DNA of 40,166 nt, taken from positions 1-40,166 of the forward strand of contig JALWJF010000062.1 of NCBI GenBank assembly GCA_027081755.1, in the 5' to 3' direction. The stretch's first letter is position 1. Each line of letters opens with the position of its first letter. Source of the DNA: Desulfurococcales archaeon (GTDB taxonomy: Archaea > Thermoproteota > Thermoprotei_A > Sulfolobales > Ignicoccaceae). Made by a program: the position numbers and the translations under genes. Positions 35,401 through 40,166 of this stretch are shown here, piece by piece. The notes under the pieces were generated by a model. The model saw only the letters and a program-made list of their open reading frames with translations. It was not told the origin of the DNA and searched no databases.

Positions 35401-36186
35401 CTCGTCCGCTCCGAAGCCGGTTATGTAACCTCCTACTGCAGAGACCATACACATTCTTGGGTTGCCGTCTAGGTTGTTGGTGTGAATACCTCCCTTGGTT
35501 AGCTTGTTGATCACATAGCTCTCTTCAGTTCCTAGCTGTCCACTTCCATAGTAAGCGAAGCTGTGGGGACCGTACTTCTGGAGTGCGTACTTGAACATCG
35601 CAGTGAAGAACTTTACGGCAGTGTCCCAATCAACCTCAACGAAATTATTGAAGAGGAAGTCGTCTTGGACGAGCTTGGCACTTACGTTCTTGGTTACTTG
35701 TCTATTCTTAACCCTGGGAGCAAGCTTTATCTCTTCAGGCTTAATCGGTGGTCTGTTGAGGCCGGGTATGATCCAGTCCTTGTTGACCAGAGGTCTCTTG
35801 AGCCTGGCCTTGGCGGCTTGCTTGTTACCACCGTGACCTATGGCCTTGTGAATGTAGAATGCCTTAGTACACATCGCACCGTGGTTGACGGGGTAGGCAG
35901 GCATTCCCAAGATGGCATACATCTCAATGGCTAGATCAGTCTTGGGGTCTACCAGGGCTTGGGTCTGGACGCCACAACCGGTTCCACAGAACCTACAAGG
36001 TCCTATAGGTACTATGGTCATGTAGGGTCTGCCTTCAGCTTGTAGATGCATAACCTCGTTTATGCTAGACTTTATTTCTCCCTCGAGTTCCTTGTTGGTA
36101 AGCTTAGCTGCCCTTCCGACCGTCGCGAGGGCTGCGCCCAGAGCCAGGGCCTTGAGTAGGTTCCTACGCGCTTTGTTCACTGTCAA
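32428..36186 (-). CDS. napA: NapA-like periplasmic-type nitrate reductase, oversized
   Basis: A molybdopterin oxidoreductase (1252 aa against about 830 for bacterial NapA). The Tat signal is ARRNLLK (6-12). The [4Fe-4S] site is Cys64/67/71/106 with Lys108 after the last Cys. Cys246 in NPRMCMVSAV aligns with the Mo-ligand Cys of NapA, and GFGADEPETSYDLID is characteristic. The C-terminal domain has TGRVIEHWH and MTCRVPELYRVKPSA, ending in TCAARIRKARPDEIP, again NapA-like. Extra sequence lies about 120-175 and roughly 870-1080. The TTG at 36186 follows a TATA box by about 38 bases; a GTG two codons on is possible. The substrate is inferred to be nitrate; this is not proven. Confidence 0.87.
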   Translation of the reverse strand: MTVNKARRNLLKALALGAALATVGRAAKLTNKELEGEIKSSINEVMHLQAEGRPYMTIVPIGPCRFCGTGCGVQTQALVDPKTDLAIEMYAILGMPAYPVNHGAMCTKAFYIHKAIGHGGNKQAAKARLKRPLVNKDWIIPGLNRPPIKPEEIKLAPRVKNRQVTKNVSAKLVQDDFLFNNFVEVDWDTAVKFFTAMFKYALQKYGPHSFAYYGSGQLGTEESYVINKLTKGGIHTNNLDGNPRMCMVSAVGGYITGFGADEPETSYDLIDIPEPETGEHANTFLLIGTNTAEAHPILFGRIARVKERMGDKAKIILADPRKTRTGVLSDLWLPLRWSMDVAFMNTMIYILLYELAKCKADPVNGKVTCENPEWLDLTWLRRHVDFAIIKQSQKTWALKDYNTKYNNLKDLNKVWDMGTTASVKSNYAFYPSLGKEYGSEDEIERDWEKGFALFVDFIKLYKPEVMVKILFGDEMPLIKRSLAQKLIQAGELDPAKVNMEGTEPFVEIDPVEAMRLATKWMAKGNTLVLWTMGINQKIQGVHSINTIMDFLALSGNLGKYGKGTLSLTGQPNACGGIRDQGGLAHVLPYGRLIANAEARHEVEEIWRKVTAELMRELGYPESVIQKTMKEIWVHPVPGPHVIEMFRRVNAGQIKIIWIAETNPGQSLPNVFKFRLGMAKPHDDDPAFPFVVVNDIYPTRTTDVADLVLPAAAYAEKEFFYGCTERRYSVAGYVIKPYGEAIGDHIIFAMLGKAWEDEGLVPKGIVSVFFPERVDEAAKKAGYKSWVQYVVEKSQEKKWHMKVLDRIWNYDIRALCKNTYYDFSYPDRNLFRKRTWQQQHGFRWPWPWTYAVNPSVKRRYDKYESAMRYVYPYDPLMPDPEVIKDIYNKIKNMNDPQEIRNFIMNYDDTKLHPIHKKKWLGHLWHNPVLLKWVLKKIVEEIDDMEYKKKWNLPKDWYNIFYAKYTGRMTMWARPWLPVNLDHKTGKMTINKKVIITHEKLDADAVFKGKISVFTAPKGPFVVTKKYIAEPASGDPERGLQLLEQMSWGDALAISKGDIEAIFEIALAPAEAPGFNLRYRLPDGTVIDVRNDDGYPMVATTGRVIEHWHTCTMTCRVPELYRVKPSAYAEINVKTAKKLGLKPGDWVVVESPRGKVVVPVRILNPKTGLGGPRADYTFIPWFDQYKLANALTLDNYDVQPYFFQPDFKTCAARIRKARPDEIPPGGIWSKEQTAKPNYDIKLKDYCPECMVELE

Positions 36187-36220
36187 GGACTGGTCCCATG
36201 AGAAGGTGTTATTTTCTCCC

Positions 36221-36228
36221 TAAAATAG
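36221..36228 (-). promoter_or_regulatory. TATA box of napA
   Basis: CTATTTTA on the minus strand lies about 38 bases before the napA TTG, in the 72-base gap behind napD. Confidence 0.45.
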
Positions 36229-36258
36229 GTTGGGGAGTACATAGAAACACTTTAAGTT

Positions 36259-36618
36259 CTATTTCGAATCTTGTTCCTCTATTTTTGAAAGTATTAGGCG
36301 GTAATAGGCTTTTGCCTCTTCTGAGACACCTATCTCCTTATTTAATAGCATTCGGTTTAGCCTCTCTTCAGCTTCTTTGTCAGCCAAAAAGCCATAAGCC
36401 ACATAGGCCTTCAATACACCCTCAACGCCTTCAGCATACCTTATTATATCAATCAAGTCGTCAACCGTAGGCGCTTCGACGTAGAAGAGTAGGTAAGCCG
36501 GGTTATCCATTTCGTATGTTTCGAAACCGGACTTGTGTAGTACTTCCCTTATCTTAGCTATCACTTCTGGCTTACGGTATTGAGGAGCTATTAAGAAGAA
36601 GCCCGTTGCAAACGGCAA
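36259..36618 (-). CDS. napD: NapD-like Tat chaperone
   Basis: A 119-aa protein resembling NapD, the small ferredoxin-fold chaperone that binds the NapA Tat signal during cofactor insertion. AYLLFYVEAPTVDDLIDII, then EGVEGVLKAYVAYGF, match the NapD strand-helix-strand layout. A C-terminal extension of about 35 residues is charged and helical. The start is TTG at 36618 (an in-frame TAG lies upstream) with a TATA box about 35 bases before it. It sits 72 bases upstream of napA, which supports the call; sequence alone is moderate. Confidence 0.72.
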   Translation of the reverse strand: MPFATGFFLIAPQYRKPEVIAKIREVLHKSGFETYEMDNPAYLLFYVEAPTVDDLIDIIRYAEGVEGVLKAYVAYGFLADKEAEERLNRMLLNKEIGVSEEAKAYYRLILSKIEEQDSK

Positions 36619-36649
36619 ACCTCGTGCCCCAGCTCTACTCTATGTGTCG

Positions 36650-36657
36650 GTATAAAA
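36650..36657. promoter_or_regulatory. Possible bidirectional TATA box between napD and a divergent unknown gene
   Basis: GTATAAAA (plus) reads TTTTATAC on the minus strand. It lies about 35 bases from the napD start and about 55 from the ATG at 36708. One element could direct TFB/TBP either way. Confidence 0.4.
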
Positions 36658-36707
36658 TGACCCCTATACATTAGCTTTACTCAAAACCTTCTGTAGCGGG
36701 AGAACTG

Positions 36708-37349
36708 ATGATACTAATTAAATATACAACGATTCCAGAACCAAAAATGGAGGAGGAAAATTATGAGGGTAAGCCGTACCTTTATTATAGGGAGTGTTCA
36801 GACGGCCTTTACTTAGAAGTCGCTGTGGATGAAGAAAATGCCGATATCGTGAAAGAAGCCATAGAAGGTGGAGAGTTACCAGATGCTGTCCTTTCGGCTT
36901 TAGGTATAGGGATTGAAGGGGAAAGTTTGGAAGAATTATGCGAGCAGTTGAAAGAGAGAGGTCTAGACTGCGAAATGAGGGCCTACGAAGAAGGGAAGAG
37001 GTACTGTGAAGAAATGAGGTTAGAACTAGGAAGAGGAGGGGGGAGACTCGTAAAGGTTGTCGTAGAGGGTAACAGCATTAGGACATTTCCCTATAGAGGA
37101 AAGAGCTACGTGAGATTTGTAGGAGGGAAAATCCCGAAACTCGAGGCGACTGTGCCTTCCTCTGCTCTCGAAGCAATATTCAAAAGCGAAGACAAGCTCA
37201 AGGCCACGCTTGCATTAGTAGTTCCAATCTTAAAGGAAACTAACTTGGACGATCCCGTAGACGTTATCGAAAAGCTTGAAGCGAGTGGCGAGAACTACAA
37301 GATATGTATTGAGAGGAAAGGAAACACTATAGTGTGGACGCTTGAGTAA
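36708..37349 (+). CDS. Hypothetical protein beside the nap-like operon
   Basis: A 213-aa acidic, soluble protein I do not recognise. It shows two halves: an N-terminal region rich in Glu with five Cys (one in YRECSDGLYLEV, then ELCEQLKERGLDCEM and RYCEEM), and a C-terminal region with strands RLVKVVVEGNSIRTF and SYVRFVGGKIPKLEATVP plus a helical section and one more Cys. No known motif, signal peptide or membrane helix. The ATG at 36708 follows GGGAG. It is divergent from napD across a shared TATA region, so it might respond to the same signals; that is inference. Confidence 0.7.
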   Translation: MILIKYTTIPEPKMEEENYEGKPYLYYRECSDGLYLEVAVDEENADIVKEAIEGGELPDAVLSALGIGIEGESLEELCEQLKERGLDCEMRAYEEGKRYCEEMRLELGRGGGRLVKVVVEGNSIRTFPYRGKSYVRFVGGKIPKLEATVPSSALEAIFKSEDKLKATLALVVPILKETNLDDPVDVIEKLEASGENYKICIERKGNTIVWTLE

Positions 37350-37398
37350 GGCCTACACATTTTAGGGTATTCCCTTTTCGTCCAAAAGGCTGATACTA

Positions 37399-39264
37399 AT
37401 GGCCATCCAGATACCTAAGACTGAAGTACCATTACAGATAGAGAAGCCACCTACTCCAGAAGATGTAGAAAGGATGTGGGATGTGGCAGAGGACCTAAGG
37501 TACAAGTTCCTAGAAGTCAAGGATTTGGAAGAAGCTAGGAGGTATGCTTATGAGTGGCTTTCCGAAAAGGAAATGAAGTATTACTACGGCGAAGTGAGCG
37601 TTCATCCCCTCGTAGCTGCACAAGCCTTAGAAGCAATAAAGGTCTTGAGGAACGTCTTCGCTCCGATAAACGAACAGCTCACGGGCTTCTCGGCACTTCA
37701 ATACCTTGTCGATTTAGCTCACATGAGGAACTTGGATAAAGTCGACGTAGGCTTTGTACTGGAATTCTACCACTTGTTCAAAGCCGTGAACGGGAGGCCC
37801 GACATTTACCCGGCTAAGTACGCCGAAGGCTTGGGCTACTTCGACTTCTCAAAGCTTAAGGGGAGGCAAGCCGGAATAGCTAGGAGCGAGTATCTAGACC
37901 GCTTGGCATCTAGGGTTTGGGAGTACATCAAGAGGTACCCGAGCGGACTGGAACCAGAAATTATTGAAAAAAGAAAGGAGAACAGGAAGAAGATACTTGA
38001 GGTTTTGGGAGGCACTGAAGAGGACTGGAAGGACTACAAGTGGCACTATAGGAACGCGCTAAGGGGCAAGAGGGCCATTAGGGTATTGAAGGAACTAATC
38101 AAGGACTTGAGGGAAGAGGACTGGGAGGCCTTAGAGAAAGCCGTAACCTATAACGTTCCCTTCGGGATAACACCCTACTACCTACACCTCTTCGACTTCG
38201 AAGAAGGCTGGAAGAAGGATTATGCTGTAAGAAGGCAAGTGTTACCGCCGCTACACTACGTTAAGGAGATGGTAGCTCACTTGGACGAGAGGGAGTACTA
38301 CTTCGACTTCATGGGAGAGCACGACACAAGCCCGCATCCACTGATAACCAGGAGGTACCCAATGGTAGCAATCCTAAAGGCCGCTCACACTTGTCCACAG
38401 ATCTGTGTGTACTGCCAGAGGAACTGGGAAATAATGACCGCTATGGATAGAAGCGCAATACCCACGAGGATGACTATAGATGAGGCAATAGACTGGTTTG
38501 CTGAACACCCTAACATAATAGACGTATTGGTAACTGGAGGAGACCCATTCATACTGAGGGACGAAGACATAGAATACATACTGAAGAGGTTGAGCGAACT
38601 TGACCACGTGAAACTCATCAGGTTCGGAACGAGGACTCCAGTAACCGTGCCAATGAGGATAACGCCAGAGTTTGCCGAAATGCTCGGCTCCTACATAGAG
38701 CCCGGCAAGAGGAATGTGCACGTAGTGACACACGTGGAACATGCCTATGAAGTGACTCCAGAAATGGCTGAAGCAGTAACCAACCTAAGGAAGAACAAGA
38801 TATACGTGTACAACCAGCAAGTGTTCACCTTCTGGAACAGCAGGAGGTTCGAGACTTCAGCCCTAAGGATAGCTCTCAAGAAAGTCGGAATAGACCCTTA
38901 CTATACCTTCTATCCCAAGGGCAAGTGGGAGACCAAGGACTACTTGGTGCCCGTAGCGAGGATACTGCAAGAAAGGAAGGAGGAGGCCAGAGTGTTACCG
39001 GGAACCTTCAGAACCGAAGAGCCGGTGTTCAACGTTCCAAGGCTAGGCAAGAACCATCTGAGGGCTTGGCAAGACCACCAGATCATAATGATAAGGCCAG
39101 ACGGAAGGAGGGTATACCTCTGGCACCCGTGGGAGAAGAACATACAACTGGTAACGCCATACATCTACACAGACATGGTATCCATAAGGATGTACTTGGA
39201 CAAGCTCAAGGAAGTGTTCAACGAAGACTTAGAAGACTACAAGAGCATATGGTACTACTACTAA
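37399..39264 (+). CDS. KamA-family radical SAM protein, N-terminally extended
   Basis: A radical SAM protein (621 aa) of the lysine 2,3-aminomutase family. The SAM-binding cluster motif AHTCPQICVYC gives Cys332, Cys336 and Cys339, followed by VTGGDPFIL and RFGTRTPVTVPMR, both typical of KamA. Clostridial KamA is about 416 aa with its cluster near residue 125, so about 200 N-terminal residues are extra here. The C-terminal PLP-lysine segment, usually PGGGGK, reads VPRLGKNHL. Substrate therefore uncertain: lysine, glutamate or another amino acid. ATG at 37399; only weak Shine-Dalgarno (AAAGGCTGAT). No beta-lysine acetyltransferase is adjacent. Confidence 0.85.
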   Translation: MAIQIPKTEVPLQIEKPPTPEDVERMWDVAEDLRYKFLEVKDLEEARRYAYEWLSEKEMKYYYGEVSVHPLVAAQALEAIKVLRNVFAPINEQLTGFSALQYLVDLAHMRNLDKVDVGFVLEFYHLFKAVNGRPDIYPAKYAEGLGYFDFSKLKGRQAGIARSEYLDRLASRVWEYIKRYPSGLEPEIIEKRKENRKKILEVLGGTEEDWKDYKWHYRNALRGKRAIRVLKELIKDLREEDWEALEKAVTYNVPFGITPYYLHLFDFEEGWKKDYAVRRQVLPPLHYVKEMVAHLDEREYYFDFMGEHDTSPHPLITRRYPMVAILKAAHTCPQICVYCQRNWEIMTAMDRSAIPTRMTIDEAIDWFAEHPNIIDVLVTGGDPFILRDEDIEYILKRLSELDHVKLIRFGTRTPVTVPMRITPEFAEMLGSYIEPGKRNVHVVTHVEHAYEVTPEMAEAVTNLRKNKIYVYNQQVFTFWNSRRFETSALRIALKKVGIDPYYTFYPKGKWETKDYLVPVARILQERKEEARVLPGTFRTEEPVFNVPRLGKNHLRAWQDHQIIMIRPDGRRVYLWHPWEKNIQLVTPYIYTDMVSIRMYLDKLKEVFNEDLEDYKSIWYYY

Positions 39265-39412
39265 GCGATTTCACTTGAACCTAAGCTACCAAGCTACTAA
39301 GATTTCCCCATACTTTCCATTACGTCGCTTTCTATAAATATCTCAAAACAGAAACTTCCTACTTTCGGAACTTCACGCGTCTTCAAAACTTAGCGTTCAT
39401 CTCCAAAGCTCA

Positions 39413-39422
39413 TTATTTTAAT
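39413..39422 (+). promoter_or_regulatory. TATA-like element for the HEPN-like gene
   Basis: TTATTTTAAT lies about 37 bases before the ATG at 39454. The rest of the 189-base gap 39265-39453 holds no gene that I can support; a second, stronger-looking TATA (CTATAAATA, 39332-39340) sits further upstream. Confidence 0.35.
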
Positions 39423-39453
39423 CCTTGCTCCATACAAAATAGGGTTCCAGCCC

Positions 39454-39996
39454 ATGCATTCCTCCCTAGAAAGACCCTTACCAAAGGAAGACCTCAAAGA
39501 ATTGGCTAAGCTCAAACTCAAAGAATCCCTCATTGAATCCAAATTGGCATTAGAGTACTTGGACAAAGGAATAGTAAGGAACGCGGCTGGAAAAGCCTTT
39601 CAAGCTTGGAAGGCTCTGATCTCCGCTTTAATAGCCTTGAACTTTGATAGGCTTTCAAAAGACTTGAGAGAAGAACAAAAGGAATGGCTAAGGGAGAAAG
39701 GAATACTTGCTCCGACGAGCAAGCTCAAGCCGTTGAGCCAAATGCTCGAAGAAAAGGCTGAGCTGAAGGGACTGAGCGCTTGGACAGATAAGGCCTTAGA
39801 CCTCCACGATTACCAGTACAACGGTCCAGATCCAGACTTGGTCTTCAGTAAGTACACGGATTCAGAGACAGCTTTCGAGGATGTCAAGCTATTACTGAAA
39901 ACCTTAGTTGAGTATGTTGAGAGGTACAAGGACTTGCTGGATGAAGAAGGACTGAAGCTTTTGGATGAACTGAAGAACGCTCTCAGCAGTGCCTAA
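39454..39996 (+). CDS. PaREP1/HEPN-like helical protein
   Basis: A 180-aa all-helical protein that resembles the PaREP1 group of archaeal paralogues (HEPN-like). The N-terminal helix LAKLKLKESLIESKLALEYLDKG and the following AAGKAFQAWKALISALIALN match the two-helix start of that group; LHDYQYNGPDP is a recurrent motif of these proteins. HEPN relatives include RNases and toxin components, but the usual Rx4-6H catalytic motif is not obvious, so activity is not claimed. The ATG at 39454 has only AGGG upstream. No minimal nucleotidyltransferase partner is visible next to it. Confidence 0.65.
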   Translation: MHSSLERPLPKEDLKELAKLKLKESLIESKLALEYLDKGIVRNAAGKAFQAWKALISALIALNFDRLSKDLREEQKEWLREKGILAPTSKLKPLSQMLEEKAELKGLSAWTDKALDLHDYQYNGPDPDLVFSKYTDSETAFEDVKLLLKTLVEYVERYKDLLDEEGLKLLDELKNALSSA

Positions 39997-40053
39997 CCTT
40001 TGCTCACCTCCCCCTCTTATATTCCATTCAAGCATACTCAATGGGACTCTGCT

Positions 40054-40166
40054 TTGTCCCTTTCAGACCAACTTGCCAAGGAGATAATGGAAGGCAAGGG
40101 AGATAAGCTCATTAGTGCAATTGCTTACAAGCTAATGATCGGTCCAGATTTTACAAAAACAATTGT
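40054..40166 (+). CDS. Partial reading frame running off the window end
   Basis: An open frame beginning near TTG 40054 (LSDQLAKEIMEG and onward, ending in GPDFTKTI) continues to the last base. A TATA-like CTTATATT at 40016-40023 lies about 35 bases upstream. No family can be named from 37 residues. The frame is also open further upstream, so the start is uncertain. Confidence 0.3.
   Translation, partial: MSLSDQLAKEIMEGKGDKLISAIAYKLMIGPDFTKTI

Noticed and set aside
39360-39420. Possible minus-strand box C/D RNA with GAGATGA after a TATA-like TAAAATAA
   Set aside because: No box D (CUGA) and poor D'/C' boxes; the spacing does not fit, so motif matches look accidental.
1-40166. CRISPR arrays, insertion sequences, integrases or prophage genes
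   Set aside because: No regular spaced repeats, transposase motifs or integrase genes were seen; almost every base belongs to a housekeeping or respiratory gene.

Overview
The window looks like chromosomal DNA of a hyperthermophilic crenarchaeon (Thermoproteota), most likely of the Desulfurococcales and possibly an Ignicoccus-like hydrogen oxidiser. The evidence is an archaeal TFB, archaeal-type Rad50, RIO2 kinase and AGOG glycosylase, LysW-dependent amino-acid synthesis, an archaemetzincin, TATA-type promoters, many TTG/GTG starts, strong GGAGG/GGTGA ribosome binding sites, and a crenarchaeal HynSL-Isp1-Isp2 uptake hydrogenase. Placement at genus level is inference from gene content only. 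No insertion sequence, integrase, CRISPR array or rRNA was seen, and gene density is very high.

Layout. Positions 1-8.2 kb (minus strand) hold a compact informational run, in transcription order: zinc-ribbon protein, UPF0216 protein, HTH regulator, RIO2 kinase, DUF460 RNase H-like protein and NAD synthase. Most junctions overlap by a few bases. After these comes tRNA-Ser(UGA), with rad50 only 14 bases behind it. At 8.2-9.2 kb (plus) are a small unknown protein and a LysE-type exporter. At 9.2-13.5 kb (minus) is carA-carB, divergent from an acetoacetyl-CoA-type thiolase. At 14.9-16 kb (plus) are lysW (56 aa) and lysX/argX. At 16-17.5 kb (minus) are tRNA-Leu(UAG), a type IV prepilin/prearchaellin peptidase and a HIT protein, followed on the plus strand by a YchF-like GTPase.

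Positions 18.8-24.5 kb (plus) hold the hydrogenase operon hynS-hynL-isp1-isp2: a Tat-exported [NiFe] hydrogenase, a membrane b-type subunit and an HdrD/DsrK-like iron-sulfur subunit. At 24.5-31 kb are archaemetzincin, an agmatinase-family protein, TFB, an intron-containing tRNA-Trp(CCA), AGOG glycosylase, archaeal phosphoglycerate mutase, a CBS-domain protein and a Mut7-C RNase. At 30.5-36.6 kb (minus) is a napD-napA-napG-napH-like operon with an oversized Tat-exported molybdoenzyme. The right end carries an unknown 213-aa protein, an N-terminally extended KamA-family radical SAM protein, a PaREP1/HEPN-like protein and a partial reading frame.

Working together: hydrogenase electrons could pass through Isp1/Isp2 to a quinone pool and then through NapH/NapG to the NapA-like enzyme on the outside of the membrane, giving H2-driven nitrate (or related) respiration. 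The thiolase would fit the dicarboxylate/4-hydroxybutyrate carbon-fixation cycle. The strongest unusual points are an Asp in place of the second Cys of the proximal-cluster motif in HynS, the enlarged NapA with no NapB/NapC beside it, a tRNA-Trp intron carrying a 13-base perfect complement of the spliced anticodon region, and the enlarged KamA-like protein with an atypical C-terminal lysine motif.
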